Below, one piece after another: positions 1 through 7,767 of a DNA stretch of 34,451 nt. The DNA is taken from NCBI GenBank assembly GCA_946411475.1, contig CAMKED010000011.1, positions 1-34,451 of the forward strand, in the 5' to 3' direction. A program made the position numbers and the translations under genes. Positions within the stretch are counted from its first letter, which is position 1. Each line of letters opens with the position of its first letter. The notes under the pieces are model-generated. The model was given only the letters and a program-made list of their open reading frames with translations. It did no database searches and was not told the DNA's origin. Source of the DNA: an uncultured Clostridia bacterium. GTDB lineage: Bacteria; Bacillota; Clostridia; Oscillospirales; Oscillospiraceae.

Positions 1-158
1 CCTCGTCTGACGCAAATCTGCCTCGCAAATCTTTTTAAAGCGTTTTATCGGATAAGTGTATAAGATCCGTTTTCTGCTGCGTGAGCAACAACCGGGTACA
101 GTATCCCGCAGCCCATGAAACGTCAGCATCGGGTCAAGCTGCTGATGCTCGAACGAAG

Positions 159-192
159 CCCGGCCCGGAAGCAAAAAAGCTTCCGGGCCGGG
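159..192 (-). terminator. Perfect hairpin downstream of sigG
   Basis: A perfect 14-bp stem (159-172 pairs with 179-192) encloses a 6-base loop that reads TTTTTT on the minus strand. It lies 33 bp past the sigG stop codon, so it probably ends sigG transcription. The U-tract after the stem is poor, so it may equally be a repeat-type hairpin or an mRNA-stabilising structure. I see no gene in bases 1-158. Confidence 0.5.
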
Positions 193-225
193 TGATCTTT
201 GCGGCGCGATTATGAGACGAACGCT

Positions 226-1002
226 TCACGACACGATCGCTTTTTTGAGACGGTTGAGGGCGCCTTTTTCGAGGCGGGAGACCTGGGCCTGGGAGATGCC
301 GATGGCGTCGGCGACTTCGACCTGGGTCTTGCCGTCGTAGTAGCGAAGCGCGAGGATGTGCTTCTCCCGCTCGCCAAGCTCGGCCAGAGCGTCGCGCAGG
401 GCCAGCTCCTCGAGCCAGCGCTCGTCGCTGCTCTTGGGGTCCCGGATCTGATCCATCACCAGCAGCGGGTCGCCGCTGTCACTGTGGACGGGCTCGTAGA
501 GCGAGACCGGCGCGGAGACTGCGTCCATGGCTTCGCAGACCGTCGCCACGGGCAGGTCCATCGCCTTTGCCAGCTCCTCCACCGTGGCTTCCCGGCCCAG
601 CTCCGCCATCAGCCGCTCCTTGCATTGCAGGACCCGGTAGGCCGTGTCCCGCACCGAACGGCTGACCCGGATCGGGGAGTTGTCCCGCAGATAGCGGCGG
701 ATCTCGCCGCAGATCATCGGCACGCCGTAGGTTGAAAACTTGACGTCCAGATCGGGGTCGAAATTGTTGATCGCTTTCAGCAGACCCACGCAGCCCACCT
801 GGAACAGGTCGTCCGGGTTCTCGCCGCGCCCTGAAAAGCGCTGGATCACCGAGAGCACCAGCCGCAGATTGCCCTCGATCAGCTTCTGCCGGGCGGCCCG
901 GTCTCCGGCCTTGCTCCGCCGCAGCAGCGCCTCCGTCTCCCCGGCCTTCAAGGTTCCCAGTTTCGCAGTGTTCACGCCGCAGATTTCTACCTTTCCCTGC
1001 AT
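226..1002 (-). CDS. sigG: RNA polymerase sporulation sigma factor SigG
   Basis: A sigma-70 family factor that directs late forespore transcription during sporulation in Firmicutes. The N-terminus KVEICGV is characteristic of SigG. Region 2 follows (NLRLVLSVIQRF, DDLFQVGCVGLLKAI, KFSTYGVPMICGEIRRY, about residues 45-110), and the region 4 helix-turn-helix GKTQVEVADAIGISQAQVSR lies near residues 220-240. I chose the start at 1002 because GGAGG sits 6 bases upstream and KVEICG follows directly; a start at 1032 would add ten residues with no ribosome binding site. At 258 residues it has the usual SigG length. In many Clostridia sigG follows spoIIGA-sigE; here a MITE-like element and a divergent ECF sigma gene lie upstream instead. 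A SigG-type promoter is visible at 1168-1197. Confidence 0.95.
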   Translation of the reverse strand: MQGKVEICGVNTAKLGTLKAGETEALLRRSKAGDRAARQKLIEGNLRLVLSVIQRFSGRGENPDDLFQVGCVGLLKAINNFDPDLDVKFSTYGVPMICGEIRRYLRDNSPIRVSRSVRDTAYRVLQCKERLMAELGREATVEELAKAMDLPVATVCEAMDAVSAPVSLYEPVHSDSGDPLLVMDQIRDPKSSDERWLEELALRDALAELGEREKHILALRYYDGKTQVEVADAIGISQAQVSRLEKGALNRLKKAIVS

Positions 1003-1028
1003 ACCCGTCCTCCGAATGATGGTTTGTA

Positions 1029-1146
1029 TCAATTCAGTCGCCCGTTCCCTGCGTAGGGCGGCCAGACCTCTGGCCGCCGAAAACGCAGCAAAACCAGATG
1101 GCGCGGCGGCCTGGGGTCAGCCCACCCTACGAGGCGACTGAATCGA
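1029..1146. mobile_element. MITE-like palindromic element in the sigG leader
   Basis: The ends are inverted copies of TCRATTCAGTCGCC (1029-1042 and 1133-1146, one mismatch in 14). Inside is a second inverted pair, GTAGGG (1053-1058) and CCCTAC (1125-1130). Next to the left member is a perfect 10-bp hairpin with a 2-base loop (1057-1066 with 1069-1078). It encodes no protein. It starts only 26 bp upstream of the sigG start codon. The structure fits a non-autonomous miniature element; no transposase is visible. Confidence 0.6.
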
Positions 1147-1167
1147 GACGATGGTTTTTTCATTCGG

Positions 1168-1197
1168 TAGTATTTCCCAGACCTGACAGTTTCATGC
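1168..1197 (-). promoter_or_regulatory. Candidate SigG/SigF-type promoter of sigG
   Basis: Read on the minus strand, GCATG (1193-1197) fits the -35 consensus GHATR of SigG, and AATACTA (1168-1174) fits the -10 consensus CATNHTA with one mismatch. The spacer is 18 bp, the usual value. Autoregulation of sigG by SigG is established in B. subtilis. If this promoter is real, the leader is about 155 nt long and contains the whole 1029-1146 repeat element. Confidence 0.45.
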
Positions 1198-1330
1198 AAA
1201 ACTTGGAGCTGTTGTTGTGCGTAAGGCTATGAACTGAAAAGCAAAGATCCCTAAGGCCAGGTTGACCCGAAGTTGGAAACAAAAACGAAGAATTTCCGGG
1301 TTTTCATGGTAGATTGTGCCGGAAAACTGT

Positions 1331-1405
1331 GATATAATGCCAAAAAGGAGCCGCCTCGGAGGATTCTCTGCAGCGGCTCCCAAACACGTCGTTTTGAAAA
1401 AACGA
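1331..1405 (+). promoter_or_regulatory. Extended -10 promoter and structured leader of the ECF sigma operon
   Basis: TGATATAAT (1330-1338) is an extended -10 element; the -35 region is weak. An 8-bp hairpin follows at once (GGAGCCGC 1348-1355 with GCGGCTCC 1373-1380), then a small CGTTTT/AAAACG hairpin at 1391-1405. On the minus strand the first hairpin is followed by a T run, so it could also be a terminator facing the other way. No convincing gene lies between 1147 and 1531. Confidence 0.35.
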
Positions 1406-1531
1406 TCAGATCCTGAAAAAATAAAAAAATTTGATCCTCCGAAATAAAAACACCCCTCTGGGCCGTCTAATGGGTGAATCGCGATTCGAGACCCGCGAAC
1501 AATGCGGGAAGTCCCCCGAAGGAGAAAAAGA

Positions 1532-2002
1532 ATGGAAATGAACGAATTCGCAAGCCGCGTGGAAAGCCTGCAGAACCGGCTGTTCCGGACAGCCGTGCTC
1601 TATCTGGGCAGTCAGTCCGACGCGGAGGAAGCCCTGGACGAGGCCGTTTATCGAGGCCTGAAAAACTGCAAGAAGCTGCGCGAACCGGACTACTTCAATA
1701 CCTGGATGACAAGGATCCTGCTGAACGTCTGCTGCGACGAGCAACGGCGGCGCAAGCGGGAGCAGAGCTGGGAGGAGCTGCCGGAAACGGCGGCGGAGGC
1801 CTTCGACAATCTCCCCCTGCGGGAGGCGGTCAACCGCCTACCCAAGGAATTGAAGGAACTGGTGATCCTGCGCTACTTCACGGGCTATACGCTCCGGGAA
1901 GCCTCGGAAATTCTGGACATCCCGCAGGGTACCGCGGCAACAAGAGAACGGCGCGCGCTCAAGCTTTTACGCTTGGAGCTTGGAGAGGAGGAAACAGCAT
2001 GA
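1532..2002 (+). CDS. ECF-type RNA polymerase sigma factor
   Basis: A small sigma factor of the extracytoplasmic-function group, 156 residues. Region 2 runs over about residues 1-70 (RLFRTAVLYLGSQSDAEEAL, then YFNTWMTRILLNVCCDEQRR). Region 4 has the helix-turn-helix LPKELKELVILRYFTGYTL and EASEILDIPQGTAATRERRA near residues 95-145. Start 1532 is chosen because AAGGAG lies 7 bases upstream. The stop codon overlaps the next start (ATGA), so the DUF4179 protein is translationally coupled and is probably its anti-sigma factor. ECF factors of this sort usually respond to cell-envelope stress; the signal here is unknown. Confidence 0.88.
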   Translation: MEMNEFASRVESLQNRLFRTAVLYLGSQSDAEEALDEAVYRGLKNCKKLREPDYFNTWMTRILLNVCCDEQRRRKREQSWEELPETAAEAFDNLPLREAVNRLPKELKELVILRYFTGYTLREASEILDIPQGTAATRERRALKLLRLELGEEETA

Positions 2003-3318
2003 ATCGAAATCAGGAATATCTGGAACTGACACAAGAATTGGAAACAATGAAGGCGCCCGGCGGGAGCGTGCTGCGGGCGATGGCCCGGCAGCGGAAGGCG
2101 CGGCGGGGCAAACTTTTCCTGCGACCCCTGGCCGGCCTGGCGGCAGCCTTCGCAATCTTTGTTTTTTTGGTGAACGTGAGCCCCACGATCGCCCAGGCCT
2201 GCGAGGGAATCCCGATCCTGGGCGACCTGGCCGAGGCGGTCAGATTCTCTCGCTCGATGTCTGAAGCAGTGTACAACGACTATTACCAGAAGATTGACCA
2301 GCAGCAGACCGTGGACGGCGTCACCCTCAGCGTGGACTACGTGATAGTGGATCAGAAGAACGTAAATGTTTTTTTCACGATGGAGTCTGATGATTGGAAT
2401 GACTCGGACGACGTGTGGGTAAGCCCCAGCTTCCGGCTGGCTGACGGAGTCGACGCGGACTGCTTCTACTACGGTGGCCGGGATTGGACACGAGCTGAAT
2501 TCCGGAATCAGGACGTACCCGGAGCCCTGCAGATGGAAGCCTGGATCAACAGAACCTATGGCGACGCCGAGGGACAGCACCGGCAGCAGATCGGTCCCTT
2601 TGCGTTCCAACTGAAATTTGACCCGCAGTTCATTGACCAGGGCAAGCATTATGACCTCGACCGGGTTCTGGAGATAGACGGACAACGCATTCAGATCACG
2701 GGGGTCCATATTTATCCCTGCTATATGGATTTCAGTTATGAGGAAGACCCCAACAACACGCTTCGCCTGGTCGATCTGAACTACTGCGTGGGGACGGACG
2801 ATGGGACACAGTATCTCAGATCGTCAGATGTCACCGCCAGATACGGCATACCGATCCGAGTGGACAGCCCTTTTTTCCGCTCTTGCAAGAGCCTGACGCT
2901 CAGCGTCACCGAAGCAAAGTGGGTGGAGAAGGACACGCCGAAAATCCATGTGAATCTGACCGACGGGACGGTGGAGGGCGAAATGCCTCCGCGGACCGAA
3001 TTCGTCCGCGCTGTTTACGGCGAAGAGGGCTGGGCAATTACGCTCCGCATGACCGGGGAGGAACAGTATAGTCCGATCCACGGTGGTTATTATGCTCCGA
3101 ACGGAGAATGGAAAGACGCGGATTTGCGCGTCTACCAGAGCGACCCGGACTTGCCGTATGATCCGAACGCCTCCGCGGAGGATTCGAGCACGGAGCTTGT
3201 TTGCTATTGGATGCTTGTCGTTCCGAATTATTCCGGGGACGAACTGTGGTTGGAGCCCGTTTTCACCCACGAAAGCGTTTTTGAGACGCCAATCACAGCC
3301 AGTTTTGAGCTGAAATAA
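1999..3318 (+). CDS. DUF4179 domain protein, probable membrane anti-sigma factor
   Basis: A 439-residue protein with a basic cytosolic N-terminus of about 42 residues, one membrane helix (about 43-61, ending SPTIAQA) and a large extracytoplasmic domain. This layout and the NVSPTIAQACEGIP sequence just after the helix match DUF4179 proteins, which in Firmicutes are encoded next to SigV/SigW-like ECF factors. The ATG overlaps the sigma stop codon by 4 bp and has a GAGGAGG site, so the pair is co-translated. The inferred role is to hold the ECF sigma factor at the membrane and sense the outside through the C-terminal domain. The reading frame stays open upstream of this start, but that stretch is only the shadow of the sigma gene. 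Confidence 0.8.
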   Translation: MNRNQEYLELTQELETMKAPGGSVLRAMARQRKARRGKLFLRPLAGLAAAFAIFVFLVNVSPTIAQACEGIPILGDLAEAVRFSRSMSEAVYNDYYQKIDQQQTVDGVTLSVDYVIVDQKNVNVFFTMESDDWNDSDDVWVSPSFRLADGVDADCFYYGGRDWTRAEFRNQDVPGALQMEAWINRTYGDAEGQHRQQIGPFAFQLKFDPQFIDQGKHYDLDRVLEIDGQRIQITGVHIYPCYMDFSYEEDPNNTLRLVDLNYCVGTDDGTQYLRSSDVTARYGIPIRVDSPFFRSCKSLTLSVTEAKWVEKDTPKIHVNLTDGTVEGEMPPRTEFVRAVYGEEGWAITLRMTGEEQYSPIHGGYYAPNGEWKDADLRVYQSDPDLPYDPNASAEDSSTELVCYWMLVVPNYSGDELWLEPVFTHESVFETPITASFELK

Positions 3319-3335
3319 CACCAAAAAAGTCTGTC

Positions 3336-3378
3336 AAAAAACCGCGGCATGGAAAAGCGCTTGCTTTCCATGCCGCGG
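3336..3378 (-). terminator. Rho-independent terminator of mutY-DUF1292
   Basis: A 14-bp perfect stem (3342-3355 with 3365-3378) and a 9-base loop. On the minus strand it is followed by TTTTTT (3336-3341). It sits 26 bp past the DUF1292 stop codon. The hairpin may also slow plus-strand transcripts from the DUF4179 gene, but there is no T run on that side. Confidence 0.85.
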
Positions 3379-3404
3379 CGGATTCGCTTTCCGGCCGTAT
3401 TCGA

Positions 3405-3662
3405 TTACAGCGGCTCGTCGCTGAGGCTCTCGAACTCGGCTGCGACCTTCTCAAAGGTCTCCTCGTCGATGTCCTCCAGCTCGAAGTCGTCCTCGGTGGG
3501 CTTGTAGCCGTAGAGATACACGTCCTCAGAGCCGTCGAGCGCCTCGAGGGCAATGTAGTCCTTGCCCTCGACTTCGAAGATGCCCATAATGCCGCAATCG
3601 AAGCCTTCCTCGTCGTCGAACTCCAAATGGATGATTTGGTCCTCACTGTACTTGCCTGTCAT
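3405..3662 (-). CDS. DUF1292 family small acidic protein
   Basis: An 85-residue, very acidic protein of the DUF1292 (YrzB-like) family, common in Firmicutes and of unknown function. Family marks are IIHLEFDDEEGFDCGIMGIFE near the N-terminus and KDYIALEALDG...VYLYGY in the middle. AGGAGGT lies 8 bases upstream of the ATG. It follows mutY with only 15 bp between them, so the two form an operon ending at the 3336-3378 terminator. In Bacillus this family sits next to yrrK and the alaS-region genes; the link with mutY here is only positional. Confidence 0.88.
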   Translation of the reverse strand: MTGKYSEDQIIHLEFDDEEGFDCGIMGIFEVEGKDYIALEALDGSEDVYLYGYKPTEDDFELEDIDEETFEKVAAEFESLSDEPL

Positions 3663-3677
3663 TGTAAATACCTCCTT

Positions 3678-4715
3678 TTAATATCGAAACATTCTGAACG
3701 CCGTGGGCAGGGCGTACTGCCCGTCCAGCGCGGCTTCGTCCGCCCAGGTGAAGCCCTCTGCCTGTGTTGAACAGTTTACATAATAACATCGCATTTCCCA
3801 TTGGACGTGGGTGAAAACGTGGGTGCGTTCCACCTGCTTTTCGAGGCCGCGGGGGTGCAGGCCCCAGACTGCGGCCTGATCCAGAGCCGCCTGCGGCTCC
3901 AAGCGGCCGGGCAGGTTTGGGAACTCCCAGAGCCCCGCCAGCAGACCGCTGTTTCTCCGCTTTCGCAGGGCAAGCGCCCCGTCGCAGGAGAAGACGAAGA
4001 CTGTGCGCTGTTCCACGCGCCGGGCTTTTTTTTCTGCGCGGACGGGATAGAGCTGCCAGCGTCCGGTCTCCCGGGCCGCACAGAACGCGGCGGCAGGGCA
4101 GGAAGCGCACTTCGGCTCGCCGTTTGGCAGGCAGACCGTGGCGCCCAGCTCCATCAGGGCCTGGGTCAGCGTTCCGGCCCCGGTCTCAGGATAACACGCC
4201 GCGAGGCGTTCGCCGAGCGCCCGCTTGACCGCGGGCTCGTCCACGCAGCGCCCGTCCGCTGTGAGCCGGGTCAGCACGCGCAGCACGTTGCCGTCCACGG
4301 CAGGGGTAGGCAGATCGAAACAGATCGAGCAGATCGCCCCGGCGGTGTAGTCTCCGATCCCGGGCAGGGCCCGGATGGATGCATAGTCATGCGGGAAGAC
4401 GCCGTGGAATTGCGCCGTCACAGTCTGCGCGGCTTTTTGCAGGTTTCGCACCCGGGAATAGTAGCCCAGCCCCTCCCAGAGCTTGTGCAGCAGCTCGGGA
4501 TCCGCCGCGGCCAGGGCAGGCAGCTCCGGCACAGCGGCCAGAAAGCGGGCATAGTAGCCTTTGACGGCCTCCACGCGGGTCTGCTGGAGCATGATCTCCG
4601 AGAGCCAGACGTGATAGGGCTCCCGGTCCTTCCGCCAAGGGAGGTCCCGGGCGTTTGCGGCGAACCAGTCCGGCAAAACCTGTATCAGTTGTCGAATTCG
4701 CTCCTGCCCGTCCAT
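3678..4715 (-). CDS. mutY: Adenine DNA glycosylase MutY
   Basis: Removes adenine mispaired with 8-oxoguanine in base excision repair. 345 residues. The helix-hairpin-helix LPGIGDYTAGAI (118-128) leads to the catalytic aspartate D141 in AVDGNV. E40 in SEIMLQQT is the second catalytic acid. The iron-sulfur cluster loop has cysteines 195, 203, 206 and 212, spaced x7-x2-x5; the classical first gap is six. The C-terminal third looks like the NUDIX-fold 8-oxoG recognition domain (FVFSCDGALALRKR, GLLAGLWEFPNL). The start at 4715 has AGGAG 6 bases upstream, whereas 4745 has none. A 7-bp-period array lies about 50 bp upstream at 4765-4792. Confidence 0.95.
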   Translation of the reverse strand: MDGQERIRQLIQVLPDWFAANARDLPWRKDREPYHVWLSEIMLQQTRVEAVKGYYARFLAAVPELPALAAADPELLHKLWEGLGYYSRVRNLQKAAQTVTAQFHGVFPHDYASIRALPGIGDYTAGAICSICFDLPTPAVDGNVLRVLTRLTADGRCVDEPAVKRALGERLAACYPETGAGTLTQALMELGATVCLPNGEPKCASCPAAAFCAARETGRWQLYPVRAEKKARRVEQRTVFVFSCDGALALRKRRNSGLLAGLWEFPNLPGRLEPQAALDQAAVWGLHPRGLEKQVERTHVFTHVQWEMRCYYVNCSTQAEGFTWADEAALDGQYALPTAFRMFRY

Positions 4716-4764
4716 TACGATCTCCTGCCTTGGGGACACGGACAACAGAGTGCCTGCCCTGCAC

Positions 4765-4792
4765 GTCTCCCGTCTCCTGTTGCCTGTTGCCT
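4765..4792. repeat. Heptanucleotide array A (upstream of mutY)
   Basis: Four contiguous 7-bp units. On the minus strand they read AGGCAAC twice, then AGGAGAC and GGGAGAC. A further partial copy (ATTGCCT on plus) follows at 4802-4808. The array lies between mutY and the divergent MFS gene. It is one of five loci in the window that share a 7-bp period. Confidence 0.7.
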
Positions 4793-4918
4793 CGTTCTTC
4801 TATTGCCTAATATTGTAATACACAAAAAGAAATCTGTCAATTTCCAAAAATAATTGATGAAATTTCATGAATATTGTGCTATATTTAAGATAGAAAAATC
4901 TGGGAAGGGGAGATCCAC

Positions 4919-6583
4919 TTGAAGCTCAACTACAAGCGCACGATCTTCGTCGGTTTTGCCTTTTTTCTGATTTGCGCTTTTTGGCAAGCCTATGACAACA
5001 CCATTCCGCTGATTCTGACCAACAAATTCGGCCTGTCCCAGACGGCCTCCGGCGTGGTCATGGCCCTGGATAATATTCTGGCCCTGTTCATGCTGCCGCT
5101 CTTCGGAGCGATCTCCGACAAGTGCCGCCACCCTCTGGGCCGCCGCACGCCCTTTATCCTGATTGGCACGATCATCGCAGCGATCGCCTTCGTCTGCCTG
5201 AGCTTCGCTGATAATATGCAGCTCAAAAATATCGACAAGGTCTCCAAAATCGACGATCCTGCCGCGCTGACCGAGATCTACCGCGCGGAAAAGGACGTAG
5301 AGATCCAGACGCCGGACGGTGAAAAGTTTACGCTCTCTTCGCTGTTCACGCTGGAGGAGTTTTCCACGATCCCTTCACAGCTTGTGGTTGAGGACGGCAC
5401 CATCATGGAGTATTCCTGTACTTCCTGGGGTGAGCCGGTTACAGAGGAATACGTGCTTGCGGATAAGTTGACCGATGCCGAGAAGGAAACCGCTCTGTCA
5501 CGGAAAAACGGTACTCCATTTACCAATCCGCATTACACGAAATACGTCGTCCCGGCCCGCCAGGCCTACGCCTGGAACGTCACGAAGAGCAGCACGGCCC
5601 CGCTGATCTTCTTCATGGCCCTGCTGCTGGTCGTGCTGGTGTCCATGTCCACCTTCCGCAGCCCTGCCGTGGCGCTCATGCCGGACGTCACGATCAAGCC
5701 CCTGCGTTCCAAGGCCAACGCGGTCATCAACCTCATGGGCAGTGCCGGCGGCATTCTCGTGCTGGGGCTCGGCATGGTTTTTGCCACCAGCGCCGTGAAA
5801 AACGCGCTGATGAGCTACACACTCTATTTTGCCGTCATTGCCGGTATCATGCTGCTCGCCCTGCTGATCTTCATGCTGAAGGTCCGGGAACCGAAGCTGG
5901 TCGAGCACATGCAGGCCGAGAGCAAACGCTACGGCATCGACGAGGGGGAAGACGACGGCTCCGGCTCGCGCAAGCTGTCCGGGGAGGAGCGGAAATCGCT
6001 GGCCTTCCTGCTGGCCTCCATCGTGCTCTGGTTCATGGGCTACAACGCCGTGACCTCCAAGTATTCCGTCTATGCCAGCAATATCCTGCATAAGGACTAC
6101 AATCTGACCCTGATCATTGCCCAGGCAGCGGCCATCCTTTCCTACCTGCCCGTGGGCATGGTGGCTTCCAAGGTCGGCCGGAAGAAGACCATTCTGGCGG
6201 GCGTCGTGATGCTGACCGCCGCGTTTACGGTGGCTTGCTTCCTGCGGGAATCCAGCCCGACGATGCTGATGAACGCGATGTTCGCCCTGGCGGGTATCGG
6301 CTGGGCCACGATCAACGTCAACTCCTTCCCGATGGTGGTGGAGCTCTGCAAGGGCGGCAACGTGGGCAAGTACACCGGCTTCTACTACACCGCGTCCATG
6401 GCGGCGCAGACCGTGACGCCCATGATCTCCGGTTTCTTTATGGATCAATTCGGTATGACCACGCTCTTCCCCTATGCCGCCGTATTCGCGGCGATGGCAT
6501 TCGGGACCATGCTCTTCGTCATGCACGGCGATAACAAGCCGATTGCGAAAAAGGGCCTGGAGGCCCTGGATGTGGAGGATTGA
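4919..6583 (+). CDS. MFS transporter of the GPH/SLC45 type with an extracellular insert
   Basis: A 554-residue secondary transporter. The loop-2/3 signature GAISDKCRHPLGRRTPFILIG resembles the sugar-cation symporters of the GPH/SLC45 type. About twelve hydrophobic helices can be counted. Between helix 3 (ending near residue 98) and helix 4 (starting near 225) lies a polar stretch of about 120 residues rich in Glu, Thr and Ser, which would be outside the cell. The start is TTG at 4919, set by GGGAAGGGGAG 8 bases upstream; no ATG nearby fits. It is followed 3 bp later by a GDPD gene, so the two are co-transcribed. Substrate unknown; sugar or a glycerophospho-compound are guesses. Confidence 0.8.
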   Translation: MKLNYKRTIFVGFAFFLICAFWQAYDNTIPLILTNKFGLSQTASGVVMALDNILALFMLPLFGAISDKCRHPLGRRTPFILIGTIIAAIAFVCLSFADNMQLKNIDKVSKIDDPAALTEIYRAEKDVEIQTPDGEKFTLSSLFTLEEFSTIPSQLVVEDGTIMEYSCTSWGEPVTEEYVLADKLTDAEKETALSRKNGTPFTNPHYTKYVVPARQAYAWNVTKSSTAPLIFFMALLLVVLVSMSTFRSPAVALMPDVTIKPLRSKANAVINLMGSAGGILVLGLGMVFATSAVKNALMSYTLYFAVIAGIMLLALLIFMLKVREPKLVEHMQAESKRYGIDEGEDDGSGSRKLSGEERKSLAFLLASIVLWFMGYNAVTSKYSVYASNILHKDYNLTLIIAQAAAILSYLPVGMVASKVGRKKTILAGVVMLTAAFTVACFLRESSPTMLMNAMFALAGIGWATINVNSFPMVVELCKGGNVGKYTGFYYTASMAAQTVTPMISGFFMDQFGMTTLFPYAAVFAAMAFGTMLFVMHGDNKPIAKKGLEALDVED

Positions 6584-6586
6584 ACG

Positions 6587-7423
6587 ATGTGGACGTTTCT
6601 CTTGATTTTGGATCTGATTGCGTTGCTTTGTGCCTGCTTCTATCTGTTCAGCATGAAGGCAAGACGCCGTCCGCAAGGCGGCTTTTACAGCAAGTATGCC
6701 CTGCACTATGCCCATCGCGGCGTGCACGCCATCCACGCAGGAATCCCGGAGAACTCGATCCGGGCCTTCCGACTGGCTGCGAATAACGGTTACGGCGCGG
6801 AGCTGGACGTGCGCATGAGCCGGGACGGGAATCTGGTGGTCATGCACGACGAGAGCCTCAAACGGACCACCGGCGCCAATGCGAACGTCAGCGCCGTTAC
6901 AGCCCAGGTGCTGAGCCAGCTCACACTGGAGGGGACCCGGGAAAAGGTGCCCTTTCTGGAGGACGTGCTGCCGCTCTTCAACGGAAAAACGCCGCTGCTG
7001 ATCGAGCTCAAGCCGGAAAACGGCAATCATGATCTGCTGACGAAGAAGGTCACGGATCTGCTCAACACGTACCCCGATCTGAACTTCATGATCGAATCGT
7101 TCGATCCCAGAGTTCTGCGCTGGCTCAGAAAGCACCGTCCCGACGTGATCCGCGGCCAGCTCTCCGAGAACTTTTTTCGGGATGAAGACTGCAGCCTCAA
7201 CTGGTTCCTTCGCTTCCTGATGACGAACCTGATGTGCAATTTCCTGACCAAGCCGGACTTCATCGCCTATAAGTATGAGGACCGCGACGGTCTTGGCCCC
7301 GCTCTGTGCCGGAAAATCTGGGGCCCGCAGTTCTTCTGGTGGGTCGTGCGCTCACAGGAGGACGCCAATCCCCTGATCCGCGAAAAGGATATCATCATCT
7401 TTGAGGGATTTGCGGCAAAATAA
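6587..7423 (+). CDS. Glycerophosphodiester phosphodiesterase family protein
   Basis: Hydrolyses glycerophosphodiesters to glycerol-3-phosphate and an alcohol. 278 residues. A single N-terminal membrane helix (about 3-22) is followed by a TIM-barrel GDPD domain. The metal and catalytic motifs are present: AHRG (H43, R44), PENS (E56), ELDVR and VMHDE. The start has GGAGG 8 bases upstream, inside the end of the MFS gene. The tight coupling suggests that it processes what the transporter carries, or lipid-derived head groups. The C-terminal part, with many aromatic residues, is less typical of the family. Confidence 0.88.
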   Translation: MWTFLLILDLIALLCACFYLFSMKARRRPQGGFYSKYALHYAHRGVHAIHAGIPENSIRAFRLAANNGYGAELDVRMSRDGNLVVMHDESLKRTTGANANVSAVTAQVLSQLTLEGTREKVPFLEDVLPLFNGKTPLLIELKPENGNHDLLTKKVTDLLNTYPDLNFMIESFDPRVLRWLRKHRPDVIRGQLSENFFRDEDCSLNWFLRFLMTNLMCNFLTKPDFIAYKYEDRDGLGPALCRKIWGPQFFWWVVRSQEDANPLIREKDIIIFEGFAAK

Positions 7424-7435
7424 TCGAATAAACAC

Positions 7436-7463
7436 TTGATTTTTGGGAAATACCCAGTATAAT
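7436..7463 (+). promoter_or_regulatory. SigA-type promoter of the DUF1858 gene
   Basis: TTGATT (7436-7441), 16 bp, then TATAAT (7458-7463). The start codon of the DUF1858 gene is 35 bp downstream, with AAGGAG at 7483-7488. Confidence 0.75.
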
Positions 7464-7498
7464 GATAGGCAAATAAATACCAAAGGAGACAAAACACA

Positions 7499-7708
7499 AT
7501 GGCAAAAATCGAAAAAGATACGATCATCGGCGACGTGCTTGACATCGCGCCCGAAACCGCCCCTCTGTTCATGGCCATCGGCATGCATTGCCTGGGCTGC
7601 CCCGCTTCCCGCGGTGAGACCGTCGAAGAGGCCTGCGCGGTTCACGGCGTGGACGTGGACGAGTTCCTCAAGCACCTGAACGCTTTCGAGGAAGGCAAGG
7701 CCGAGTAA
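7499..7708 (+). CDS. DUF1858 domain protein (redox disulfide family)
   Basis: A 69-residue protein of the DUF1858 family, also described as hybrid-cluster-protein-associated redox disulfide domain. The key sequence is MHCLGCPASRGETVEEAC, with the CxxC pair and the alpha-helical surroundings of the family. Members are thought to take part in redox chemistry or metal handling, but no reaction is established. It has its own promoter and a terminator just after it, so it is a single-gene unit. Confidence 0.88.
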   Translation: MAKIEKDTIIGDVLDIAPETAPLFMAIGMHCLGCPASRGETVEEACAVHGVDVDEFLKHLNAFEEGKAE

Positions 7709-7722
7709 GAAAATCCAAAAGG

Positions 7723-7750
7723 CAGGGGCGCACATCGCGTCCCTGTTTTT
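7723..7750 (+). terminator. Rho-independent terminator after the DUF1858 gene
   Basis: An 8-bp stem with one G-U pair (7723-7730 with 7738-7745), then TTTTT (7746-7750). It lies 15 bp past the stop codon and just before the MATE gene. Confidence 0.85.
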
Positions 7751-7767
7751 GTGAAACGAGAAAAACT

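Noticed and set aside
1192-1383. 63-codon minus-strand open frame
   Set aside because: It overlaps the candidate sigG promoter and the ECF leader hairpin, has no ribosome binding site and no family features.
4857-4868. ATGAAATTTCAT palindrome upstream of the MFS gene as an operator
   Set aside because: A perfect 12-bp dyad, but in AT-rich DNA without a well-spaced promoter near it; too weak to call.
5498-7135. Long minus-strand open frame, 545 codons
   Set aside because: It is antisense to the MFS and GDPD genes, rich in His, Arg, Gln and Gly, and has no domain or ribosome binding site; a codon-bias shadow.
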